From contig CAMJRV010000162.1 of the NCBI GenBank assembly GCA_946408315.1, positions 1-6,038 of the forward strand: 6,038 nucleotides of DNA, written 5' to 3'. Made by a program: the position numbers and the translations under genes. Under the pieces are notes generated by a model. That model was not told the origin of the DNA. It saw only the letters and a list, made by a program, of their open reading frames with translations, and ran no database searches. The DNA is from an uncultured Bacillota bacterium. Lineage in GTDB: Bacteria; Bacillota; Clostridia; Peptostreptococcales; Anaerovoracaceae. Numbering within the stretch: the first letter of the stretch is position 1; each line of letters starts with the position of its first letter. Positions 1 through 6,038 of the stretch are shown here, in pieces.

Positions 1-2039
1 TGGATGAATTTTTCTGGTCGAAGAAGACGCAGCCGAAGATGATCCGCAGGAAGATCATCAGCATGTCCACTGCCGATGAACAGAACGTTTTCCTGTTCCC
101 CGACGAGATTCCGATCAACATCGCCAACCCATCCGATCTGGAAAAGCTGAAGGAGCTTTTCCCCGACCGGAGCGTCTATATCACCGTAGGCAGCGACGTG
201 ATCGAAAAGGCGTCGGCCTACCTGGCATCCCCGGAGGAGCATTCGATCCATGGCTTTCCGCATATCGTCTTCAGCCGGAATGAATTTCCGGAGATTCCCG
301 CTGTGGAGCTTCCGGCTGCGGAGGTTTCTCCGGGCAGGGAAGAGGTCTCCCGGCGGATTTCCGGCGAGGTCAGGTATTTCACGCTGCCCCAGGACCTGCA
401 GGAAATCAGTTCTACCCTGATCCGGGAGAACATCGACTCCAACCGTGATATTTCAAACCTCATCGACCCGCTGGTGCAGAGCTATATCTACGACAACAGC
501 CTCTATTTGAGAGAGCCGCTTTTTAAGTATGTTTTCAGTGAGAACCGGATACACTTTGAAATCGTTGAAGAGTTTACTGAGCAGCTCGTGCAGGAGGTAA
601 CGGAGACCATATTCAGGCAGCACGAAAATAAAGAGCGGATCAGGACTTATCTCATGAAGCAGGGGACCAAAGCGGTCATCATCCGGGAGGGAAACCGGAA
701 CAATCCTCCGGTGAGCATCGCCGCATTTCATGAGATCGGCATGGCGGATCTTTACGATGAGTTCGGCAGCCTGGAGATCGCTTCCTGTGTCAGAGGGATA
801 ACCTCCGGTAAAGTCGTCGTCCTCTCCGGCATCGCGTCCGTAAAGGAGGCGCCGATCAAAAACGCCGAGCAGCTCACCATAACCGAGGCGCTGGCCCATT
901 GTCTGAAGAACGACTTTACCTATGCGATGTTCCATAATCAACTGGGAGAGACGGACGCGAAGCTCATCGACCTGCTCGAGAGGCAGGGCTTTGTACCGGT
1001 TTGTCAAGCCGGGCCGGCCGACCTTTACGGAGTGGATATGAAATTCCCGGTCACCCTGTTCAGCGATATCGAAACGTCGGTGAAGGAGCCGTTCAATCAG
1101 CGCCGTAAGGTGCTCGCCGTCATCGACGAAGCGCACAGAAAAATGCAGCGGACGATGGCGAAGCTCTATCCGGGAAATCTGATCCTGGCTGTGGATTCGG
1201 GGGTGATGAACCACCGGATCGTAGACATGATCGCAAAAGAAAGCAGGCGTCCCTATGAGCCCCTTTCTCCCGGAGCCCTGGGAGAATATATGTGCGTCCC
1301 CTTCGGAAAGATTCTCAGGGGAATGACGATTCCCAACATCGTCACAAAATCTTTACAGACGGAAAAGAGGTTTGAATCGGAGATCAACCTCTTTCAGATA
1401 ACCGAATACCCTTACTATTCGCCGCTGGTCAACCAGATCAGGACGATTAAATCCTTCCGCAGGCCGGTGCTGCTGGTAGACGACCTGCTTCACAAGGGGT
1501 ACCGGATGAAGAAGCTGGACCCTCTTCTGAAAGAGGAGGAAATCGATGTGAGAAAGCTCATTGTCGGGATTCTTTCCGGAAGAGGAAAGGATCTGATGGC
1601 CGTACAGGGAAGACAGGTCGACAGCGTGTATTTTATCCCGAACCTGCGGTCCTGGTTTGTGGAGTCGAGCTTATACCCCTTCCTGGGCGGTGACGGAATC
1701 CACAGGAAGGACATCTCAAACGCGGGCTTTATTCCGTCGGTAAACCTGGTTCTGCCCTACGTCGCCCCGAGATTCATGACGGATCTTCCGAGAAAAGCCC
1801 TGTACGACTTTTCGATGACCTGCCTTGAAAATGCGAGGGATATCCTGGCCGTTCTGGAAGAAGAGTATCAGATGATCTTCGAGAAAAATCTGACGCTGAA
1901 CAGGCTGAGTGAAGCGATTTCCTCTCCCCGGTATCCGGATAAGGGGCTGAGTGTCAGCTACGATCTGAACTATCCGCCCTCTCTTTATGTGGCAAACGAT
2001 ATAGAACACTTGAAACGATTGGAAAACCTGATTTTATAG
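1..2039 (+). CDS. Multidomain nucleotidylyltransferase / GNAT-like / phosphoribosyltransferase-like protein (5' partial)
   Basis: The reading frame is open from base 3, the first complete codon, to the TAG at 2037-2039, so the true start lies upstream. The ATG at 39 lacks a clear RBS and sits inside a conserved domain. Residues are numbered from that ATG. Residues about 1-140, plus 12 upstream, match the C-terminal half of a NadD/CoaD-like nucleotidylyltransferase: a YITVGSDV strand-loop (47-54), a FPHIVFSR strand and the family's ISSTxIR motif (ISSTLIR, 123-129), followed by a V..YI...LY helix. The N-terminal HxGH half would be outside the window. Residues about 200-340 resemble a GNAT acetyltransferase, with paired strands, then TITEAL...FTYAMFHN and LERQGFVPV (about 313-321). 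Residues about 350-666 carry VLLVDDLLHKGYRM (477-490), which fits a type I phosphoribosyltransferase PRPP loop with its acidic pair D481-D482. It heads an apparent three-gene operon. The nucleotidylyltransferase and PRPP-loop calls are fairly secure, the GNAT call is weaker, and the substrates are unknown. Confidence 0.8.
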   Translation, partial: DEFFWSKKTQPKMIRRKIISMSTADEQNVFLFPDEIPINIANPSDLEKLKELFPDRSVYITVGSDVIEKASAYLASPEEHSIHGFPHIVFSRNEFPEIPAVELPAAEVSPGREEVSRRISGEVRYFTLPQDLQEISSTLIRENIDSNRDISNLIDPLVQSYIYDNSLYLREPLFKYVFSENRIHFEIVEEFTEQLVQEVTETIFRQHENKERIRTYLMKQGTKAVIIREGNRNNPPVSIAAFHEIGMADLYDEFGSLEIASCVRGITSGKVVVLSGIASVKEAPIKNAEQLTITEALAHCLKNDFTYAMFHNQLGETDAKLIDLLERQGFVPVCQAGPADLYGVDMKFPVTLFSDIETSVKEPFNQRRKVLAVIDEAHRKMQRTMAKLYPGNLILAVDSGVMNHRIVDMIAKESRRPYEPLSPGALGEYMCVPFGKILRGMTIPNIVTKSLQTEKRFESEINLFQITEYPYYSPLVNQIRTIKSFRRPVLLVDDLLHKGYRMKKLDPLLKEEEIDVRKLIVGILSGRGKDLMAVQGRQVDSVYFIPNLRSWFVESSLYPFLGGDGIHRKDISNAGFIPSVNLVLPYVAPRFMTDLPRKALYDFSMTCLENARDILAVLEEEYQMIFEKNLTLNRLSEAISSPRYPDKGLSVSYDLNYPPSLYVANDIEHLKRLENLIL

Positions 2040-2050
2040 TATAGGAGCGC

Positions 2051-2066
2051 AGAGGGGGCACCCTCT
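2051..2066 (+). other. Short perfect hairpin between the first two genes
   Basis: AGAGGG (2051-2056) and CCCTCT (2061-2066) form a perfect six-base-pair stem with a four-base GGCA loop. It lies 12 bases after the first gene's stop and just before the AAGGAGG of the next gene (2073-2079). No T-tract follows, so it is not a standard terminator. It could protect or process the mRNA or occur by chance. Confidence 0.35.
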
Positions 2067-2083
2067 CCGATGAAGGAGGGCAT

Positions 2084-3076
2084 ATGTATTATTTAGAGAA
2101 CCTGATCGAGGGAAAGGGAGAGATTGATTGCCCGGGCGGAAGCACTGCTCCCTTCGACCTCGGGAAGAAAAAGAGAGTGAACCTCCTCGGCCTCGGCGAC
2201 GTGGGGGGGACCCTGCTTACCGGCCTGAAGCTTCTGGGCGGAGATGTGATCGAGAGCATCGGCGTTTTCAGCAGCGGGAATGCGGCCAGGCGGTATGAAT
2301 ACGAGATGAACCAGACGGCCTATCCGTGGGACTATGACCGGCTGCCGGAGGTGGAAATCATCGGACGGGAAGAGCTTTTCGACTGCGACGCCTTTGTTTT
2401 CTGCGCTTCAAAATCTGTGCCTGCGGTAGGCGCTGAGGTTGTTGATGTAAGGATGGTTCAATTCGAGGCGAACCGGGATATCGTGAAGGAATACGCACAG
2501 CTGGCGAGGAAAAAGAAATTTCAGGGCCTTTTTGCCGTAGTATCCGACCCGGTAGATCCCCTGTGCAGGGCAGCGTTTGAAGAGAGCAATAAAGACGAAT
2601 CGGGCATCACCGACGGAAAAGGACTGAGGCCGGTGCAGATAAGGGGATACGGGCTGGGTGTCATGAACAGCAGAGCGGCATATTATGCGAAGAGGGAGCA
2701 GCGGTTTCGTTCTTTTCTGACAGAAGGAAGGGCTTTCGGCCCCCACGGAAACGATCTGGTGATCGCCAACAGCATCGCCCATTATGACGACGCCCTGTCA
2801 AAGGAGCTCACGAAATTGGCGGTGGAAGCGAATTTGAAAACCCGGGAAATCGGGTATAAACCTTACATCGCGCCGGCCCTGTCGTCGGGGGCCATATCGC
2901 TGCTGCTGACGCTGAGAGGAGAATGGCATTACAGCTCTTCCTATCTGGGAGGAGTTTTCCTGGGCGCCAGGAACCGGGTGACGGCGGAGGGGACGGAACT
3001 GGAATCCCTGCCGCTGCCGGAGGCTCTGTACCGGCGGATCGAGCATGCTTACCGCGAACTTACGCGAATCGTCTGA
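2084..3076 (+). CDS. Lactate/malate dehydrogenase superfamily protein, divergent
   Basis: This 330-residue protein has the usual length and order of the 2-hydroxyacid (L-lactate/malate) dehydrogenase family, cytosolic and without signal or membrane segments. After a roughly 30-residue lead, a Rossmann nucleotide-binding loop reads NLLGLGDVGG (G36, G38, G41). SDPVDP (154-159) stands where the family has NPVD, VMNSR (193-197) where it has the LDxxR helix with the substrate-binding Arg (R197), and GPHGND (219-224) where it has GEHGDS, so H221 is the likely proton-relay His. Oddities: the Asn of NPVD is Asp155, the His-partner Asp of LDxxR appears to be Met194 or Asn195, and the strand ending VFSS (61-64) with R69-R70 nearby lacks the Asp typical of NAD-specific members, hinting at NADP(H). 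The start is fixed by AAGGAGG at 2073-2079. It lies 44 bases after the preceding gene and 30 before the next. Superfamily membership is secure; the substrate, or even dehydrogenase activity, is not. Confidence 0.82.
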   Translation: MYYLENLIEGKGEIDCPGGSTAPFDLGKKKRVNLLGLGDVGGTLLTGLKLLGGDVIESIGVFSSGNAARRYEYEMNQTAYPWDYDRLPEVEIIGREELFDCDAFVFCASKSVPAVGAEVVDVRMVQFEANRDIVKEYAQLARKKKFQGLFAVVSDPVDPLCRAAFEESNKDESGITDGKGLRPVQIRGYGLGVMNSRAAYYAKREQRFRSFLTEGRAFGPHGNDLVIANSIAHYDDALSKELTKLAVEANLKTREIGYKPYIAPALSSGAISLLLTLRGEWHYSSSYLGGVFLGARNRVTAEGTELESLPLPEALYRRIEHAYRELTRIV

Positions 3077-3106
3077 CGAATTGATTTACTGTCTGGAGGT
3101 GATTAC

Positions 3107-4174
3107 ATGGCGGATCTCATTATGGTAAGACCCCATTGCAGGGAACGGATTAAAACAAAGAGGCTGAGCGAAATCCTGGAGAGCAGTCTTGAAGGATATA
3201 CGTATGAAACGGTTTCCACCGTCGAGGAATTCGAGGATCTGGAGCATAAAAAGATCCTGTTTGCCATCTCTTTGGGTGAGTCGGGTATCAATCTGGAGCT
3301 ATATCCCATCTTGAAAAAGATCAGGCTGGAGCGCTCCTGCTTTGAGGGCAGCGTAGGAGGCATCCTGATCGACGGAAACAGCGAACTGTTCACCAAGTCC
3401 GTCGGCAGGGAGCTTGCCTTCAGCGCAAATTTATCGGGGTGCACCTTTCCTGGAAAACCGTTGGTGGAAGGAACGAAATCCTTGGAAAACTATGACGTGG
3501 TGGCGGCGAGGCTCGACGTGGATAACCTGCAAGCCTATATGCATTCCGGGAAAGTCCTGGTAAAACAGATCATGGAGTTTGACCCTCCGAAAAAGAAGAG
3601 GCCGAGAATACTGGCGCTCCACGCCGGCAACTATCAGACCTCAAACACGCTGGCATTATGGAATATGATAAAGAAAAACCTTCCCGAGTGCGAAGTCAGT
3701 GAAATTTCGCTCAGAAACGGCGCCGTCATGGACTGCATCGGCTGTCCCTACACCACCTGCCGCCATTTCGGAGAAACGGGGAACTGCATTTACGGAGGTG
3801 TCATCGTCGAGCAGGTGTTTCCGGCGATCCAGGACTGCGACGCTCTGGTCATGATCTGCCCCAACTACAACGACGCCATCAGCGCCAACCTGGCCGCCTT
3901 CATCAACCGATTGACCGCGCTGCTCCGGAAGACAAAGTTTTACGACAAATATCTTTTCGGCTTGATCGTTTCCGGCTACAGCGGCGGTGATATCGTTGCA
4001 CAGCAGTTGATCAGCGGGCTCAATATGAACAAGACCTTTATGCTCCCAAGCAGGTTTGCGATGATGGAGACGGCAAACAAGGGAAACAGCCTTGTGCAGA
4101 TCGAAGGGATCGAGGAAAGGGCAGCTGCCTTTGCTCAAAATATGAAGAGCCATCTCTTACAAAGGGGATTATGA
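3107..4174 (+). CDS. Two-part NADPH-dependent FMN reductase / iron-sulfur flavoprotein-like protein
   Basis: The C-terminal half (about 166-350) is a flavodoxin-fold FMN reductase domain. A strand PRILALHAG (166-174) leads into a phosphate-loop-like NYQTSNT (175-181), in the place of the usual GSPRxxGNT. A later DALVMICPNYNDAISANLAAF segment and a GLIVSGYSGGD strand-loop match the family's flavin-binding core. Between them, C210, C213, C218 and C227 form a C-x2-C-x4-C-x8-C motif, close to but wider than the C-x2-C-x2-C-x4-7-C cluster of archaeal and clostridial iron-sulfur flavoproteins, so a [4Fe-4S] cluster is plausible. The N-terminal half (about 1-160) is soluble alpha/beta sequence that I do not recognise; it may be a degenerate flavodoxin-like domain. 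Family iron-sulfur flavoproteins shuttle electrons in anaerobes. The start is supported by GGAGGT at 3095-3100, six bases upstream. As third gene of the cassette it probably supplies or accepts electrons for its neighbours, which is an inference. Confidence 0.8.
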   Translation: MADLIMVRPHCRERIKTKRLSEILESSLEGYTYETVSTVEEFEDLEHKKILFAISLGESGINLELYPILKKIRLERSCFEGSVGGILIDGNSELFTKSVGRELAFSANLSGCTFPGKPLVEGTKSLENYDVVAARLDVDNLQAYMHSGKVLVKQIMEFDPPKKKRPRILALHAGNYQTSNTLALWNMIKKNLPECEVSEISLRNGAVMDCIGCPYTTCRHFGETGNCIYGGVIVEQVFPAIQDCDALVMICPNYNDAISANLAAFINRLTALLRKTKFYDKYLFGLIVSGYSGGDIVAQQLISGLNMNKTFMLPSRFAMMETANKGNSLVQIEGIEERAAAFAQNMKSHLLQRGL

Positions 4175-4185
4175 AATCATTTTTT

Positions 4186-4214
4186 TTGACCTCACCGGAT
4201 TTTTGCGTTATAAT
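4186..4214 (+). promoter_or_regulatory. Sigma-A-type promoter for ilvD
   Basis: TTGACC (4186-4191) and TATAAT (4209-4214) are separated by exactly 17 bases, giving one mismatch to the vegetative consensus. A run of eight T (4180-4187) lies upstream and overlaps the -35. The start of transcription should fall near 4220-4222, leaving a leader of about 150 bases before ilvD. The -35 begins only 12 bases after the preceding stop codon, showing that ilvD is transcribed on its own, with or without read-through. Confidence 0.85.
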
Positions 4215-4273
4215 GATTCCATTAATTTAAGTGCGGCGGGGCCGCAAGGCGGCGTTGCCGTAAGGTGGAATCA
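4214..4273 (+). repeat. Nested inverted repeats in the ilvD leader
   Basis: TGATTCCA (4214-4221) and TGGAATCA (4266-4273) are perfect eight-base inverted arms, 52 bases apart start to start. Between them lie two compact GC-rich stems, GCGGC/GCCGC with a GGG loop (4233-4245) and CGGC/GCCG with a GTT loop (4250-4260). The inner part is also a direct repeat: GCCGCAAGGCGG (4241-4252) and GCCGTAAGGTGG (4257-4268), 16 bases apart, differing at two positions. The outer 5' arm overlaps the last base of the -10 and the expected transcription start, so these arms may act in DNA, for example as an operator, rather than in the RNA. The GC-rich core contrasts with its AT-rich surroundings. Its function is unknown. 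Confidence 0.55.
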
Positions 4274-4276
4274 ATA

Positions 4277-4304
4277 TATTATGCTCGGCATTGCTCGCAT
4301 AATA
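4277..4304 (+). promoter_or_regulatory. Leader hairpin upstream of ilvD
   Basis: TATTATGC (4277-4284) and GCATAATA (4297-4304) make a perfect eight-base-pair stem with a 12-base loop. A competing short pairing ATGC/GCAT (4281-4284 with 4288-4291) is possible. No T-tract follows, so it is not an intrinsic terminator as it stands. It falls in the predicted ilvD leader and could be a regulatory or stabilising element. Confidence 0.45.
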
Positions 4305-4310
4305 GAATAG
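4281..4310 (+). other. Possible nine-codon leader peptide (MLGIARIIE)
   Basis: ATG at 4281 opens a nine-codon frame ending with TAG at 4308-4310. Four of its nine residues are Leu or Ile, the kind of enrichment seen in branched-chain attenuation peptides. AAGGTGG (4262-4268) could serve as an RBS, but the 12-base gap is long. The start codon lies inside the arm of the 4277-4304 hairpin. The frame is very short and there is no terminator after it, so it may be chance. Confidence 0.18.
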
Positions 4311-4373
4311 TCGCAATATTTATTTCTTTGCATGAGTTAAATTCAGATAGAAAAATGAAATGGAGGTTAGAAA

Positions 4374-6035
4374 ATGAACAGTGATAAGATCAAGAGCGGA
4401 CCTTCCGGCGCATCGGTGAGAACCTTGTTTTACGGAATGGGCTATATCCGTGAAGAAATAGATCGTCCCCTGATCGGGATCGTCAACTCACAGAACGAAA
4501 TCGTTCCCGGCCATATGCACCTGGACCGCATCGCAGACGCTGCAAAGAAAGGTGTTTCTCTGGCAGGGGGTACTCCTGTGGAATTTCCCTCTATCGGCAT
4601 CTGCGACGGCATCGCGATGGGACATGACGGCATGAAATATCCGCTGGCAAGCAGGGAACTTGTAGCGGATTCCATCGAGGCGATGGCAAAGGGACATGCC
4701 TTTGACGGGCTCGTCCTGATCCCCAACTGCGATAAGATCGTACCGGGGATGCTCATGGCGGCGGCCCGCCTGAATATTCCGGCCGTCGTGGTCAGCGGCG
4801 GAGCGATGAGAGCAGGATATTCCAACGGCGCCGTCTTGGACTTCAACAGCATCATGGAGAAGATCGGCTCGTTTAAAAACGGGGACTGTACGGAAGAAGA
4901 GCTGGAAGAAGTCGCGCTGAACGCATGTCCCGGATGCGGTTCCTGTTCCGGCCTGTTTACGGCCAACAGCATGAACTGCCTCACAGAAGTTCTGGGAATC
5001 GGCCTGCCCTACAACGGCACGGCTCTGGCGGACAGCGGAGAGCGGATCCGTCTGGCGAAAATGGCCGGCGTCAAGGTAATGGAAATGGTGGAGAGGAATA
5101 TCAGACCGAGGGACATCCTGACGGAGAACGCGTTCCGAAACGCCATCACAGTAGATATGGCTATGGCAGGCTCCACCAACACGGTGCTTCACCTGCCCGC
5201 AATCGCTCATGAAGCGGGGATCAAGCTGGAGCTGGAGCTGTTCGATCAGATCAGCGAAAAGACGCCTTATATCGCAAAACTCAGCCCAAGCGGCCATCAT
5301 CACATCGAAGATCTCCACAGAGCCGGCGGAATTCCGGCGCTGATGAACGAGCTTTCCAAGAAGAAGCTCATTATAGAGGACGGGATCACCGTCACCGGAT
5401 TTACGACTGGAGAAAACATTTCGGCGGCTCCTGTCAGGGATTACAGCGTCATCATGCCTATCGACAAGCCGTACAGAAACCGCGGCGGCCTGGCGATCCT
5501 GAGGGGCAACCTCGCTCTTGACGGCGCCGTTGTCAAGGAATCGGCCGTGGCGGAGGAAATGCTGGTTCATTCCGGCCCCGCCGTGGTGTTCAACTCTGAG
5601 GAAGAAGCTTCCGAAGCAATCTGGGCAAAGAAGATCAAGAAGGGCGATGTGATCGTCATCCGTTACGAGGGACCGAAGGGCGGTCCGGGTATGCGGGAGA
5701 TGCTTTCCCCGACGTCCTCCATCGCAGGGATGGGGATGGACAAGGATGTCGCTCTTATCACCGACGGAAGATTTTCCGGCGCGTCCAGAGGCGCCTCCAT
5801 CGGGCACGTCTCGCCGGAAGCCATGAGCGGCGGCCTGATCGGACTGCTGAAGGACGGAGATATGATCCATATCGACATCCCGGGAAGAAAGCTGTCCGTG
5901 GAGCTCTCCGATGAAGAGATTGCGGCGCGGAAAGCGGCTTACGTGAAGCCGGAACCGAAGGTTACCTCCGGGTATCTTGCAAGATACGCAAAGCTGGTTA
6001 CCTCCGCCAACACGGGAGCGGTAATGGAAGTATAA
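4374..6035 (+). CDS. ilvD: Dihydroxy-acid dehydratase
   Basis: This enzyme converts 2,3-dihydroxyisovalerate and 2,3-dihydroxy-3-methylvalerate to the 2-keto acids that precede valine (also leucine and pantothenate) and isoleucine. The 553-residue chain is full length and soluble. Both IlvD/Edd signatures are intact: NCDKIVPGM (118-126), with cluster ligand C119 and metal-site K121, and [12 protein letters not shown] (460-471), with S468 as the expected catalytic base. CPGCGSCSG (185-193) supplies C191 and nearby cysteines, and [10 protein letters not shown] (431-440) is the conserved C-terminal loop. VPGHMHL (44-50) stands where [2Fe-2S] dehydratases have a third cysteine (PCN), so this is the E. 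coli-like type, known there to carry an oxygen-labile [4Fe-4S] cluster. Edd, the close paralogue, is less likely given the strong match to E. coli IlvD across the motifs. The start is fixed by GGAGGT at 4362-4367, six bases upstream. It has its own promoter at 4186-4214. The TAA ends three bases before the window edge. Confidence 0.97.
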   Translation: MNSDKIKSGPSGASVRTLFYGMGYIREEIDRPLIGIVNSQNEIVPGHMHLDRIADAAKKGVSLAGGTPVEFPSIGICDGIAMGHDGMKYPLASRELVADSIEAMAKGHAFDGLVLIPNCDKIVPGMLMAAARLNIPAVVVSGGAMRAGYSNGAVLDFNSIMEKIGSFKNGDCTEEELEEVALNACPGCGSCSGLFTANSMNCLTEVLGIGLPYNGTALADSGERIRLAKMAGVKVMEMVERNIRPRDILTENAFRNAITVDMAMAGSTNTVLHLPAIAHEAGIKLELELFDQISEKTPYIAKLSPSGHHHIEDLHRAGGIPALMNELSKKKLIIEDGITVTGFTTGENISAAPVRDYSVIMPIDKPYRNRGGLAILRGNLALDGAVVKESAVAEEMLVHSGPAVVFNSEEEASEAIWAKKIKKGDVIVIRYEGPKGGPGMREMLSPTSSIAGMGMDKDVALITDGRFSGASRGASIGHVSPEAMSGGLIGLLKDGDMIHIDIPGRKLSVELSDEEIAARKAAYVKPEPKVTSGYLARYAKLVTSANTGAVMEV

Positions 6036-6038
6036 GCG

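Noticed and set aside
39..41. ATG at 39 as the start of the first gene
   Set aside because: There is no good RBS before it, the frame is open to the window edge, and the upstream residues (DEFFWSKK...) continue the nucleotidylyltransferase domain.
453..1214. A 253-codon minus-strand frame opposite the first gene
   Set aside because: The + strand frame shows clear domain motifs across the same bases, and the antisense translation shows no family features.
4167..4187. Intrinsic terminator after the third gene
   Set aside because: There is a run of eight T, but the only stem before it is GATT/AATC, four AT-rich pairs overlapping the stop codon, which is too weak. The T-run also overlaps the -35 of the ilvD promoter.
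4175..4373. T-box riboswitch ahead of ilvD
   Set aside because: AAGGTGGAATC (4262-4272) only loosely resembles the T-box AGGGTGGNACCGCG sequence, and no terminator/antiterminator pair or stem I with a specifier loop could be found in about 150 bases.
4925..5212. A 95-codon + strand frame inside ilvD
   Set aside because: It is in another frame through the conserved IlvD core; its Arg/Gly/His-rich translation is not protein-like.
4488..5870. A 460-codon open frame on the minus strand opposite ilvD
   Set aside because: It lies wholly inside a certain ilvD gene, its translation is rich in His, Arg and Asp with no recognisable domain, and it has the look of a codon-bias shadow.

Overview
The window looks like a piece of a fermentative, probably strictly anaerobic Clostridia-type Firmicute chromosome. 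The basis is moderately GC-rich genes with strong AAGGAGG/GGAGGT ribosome-binding sites, an AT-rich intergenic region with a textbook sigma-A promoter, Fe-S and flavin proteins, and an E. coli-like (oxygen-labile type) dihydroxy-acid dehydratase. All four genes are on the + strand. The assignment to Clostridia is an inference from style; no taxonomic marker is present.

Layout. (1) Positions 1-2039: the 3' part of a large multidomain protein whose start lies upstream of the window. The visible part holds the C-terminal half of a NadD/CoaD-like nucleotidylyltransferase domain (with the ISSTxIR motif), a GNAT-acetyltransferase-like middle section, and a C-terminal phosphoribosyltransferase-like domain with a PRPP-loop motif. 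(2) Positions 2084-3076: a lactate/malate dehydrogenase superfamily protein with an intact Rossmann loop and active-site His, but several changed signature residues. (3) Positions 3107-4174: a two-part flavoprotein with a C-terminal NADPH-dependent FMN reductase/iron-sulfur-flavoprotein-like domain and a four-cysteine cluster motif. These three genes are separated by 44 and 32 bases, each with its own strong RBS, and look like one operon. (4) Positions 4175-4373: a 199-base intergenic region with a near-consensus promoter and an inverted-repeat-rich leader. (5) Positions 4374-6035: a complete ilvD, the third common enzyme of isoleucine/valine (and pantothenate/leucine precursor) synthesis, probably the first gene of its own transcription unit.

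How they may work together. The first three genes combine nucleotidyl transfer, phosphoribosyl transfer, possible acyl transfer, an NAD(P)-linked oxidoreductase and an Fe-S flavoprotein. This suggests a small redox or cofactor-related pathway (for example making, modifying or salvaging a nucleotide-type cofactor), but no substrate can be read from the sequence. That three-gene cassette is the part of the window most likely to be undescribed. ilvD is an ordinary biosynthetic gene; its leader is the second item worth attention. No tRNA, rRNA, CRISPR array, insertion sequence or phage feature was seen.
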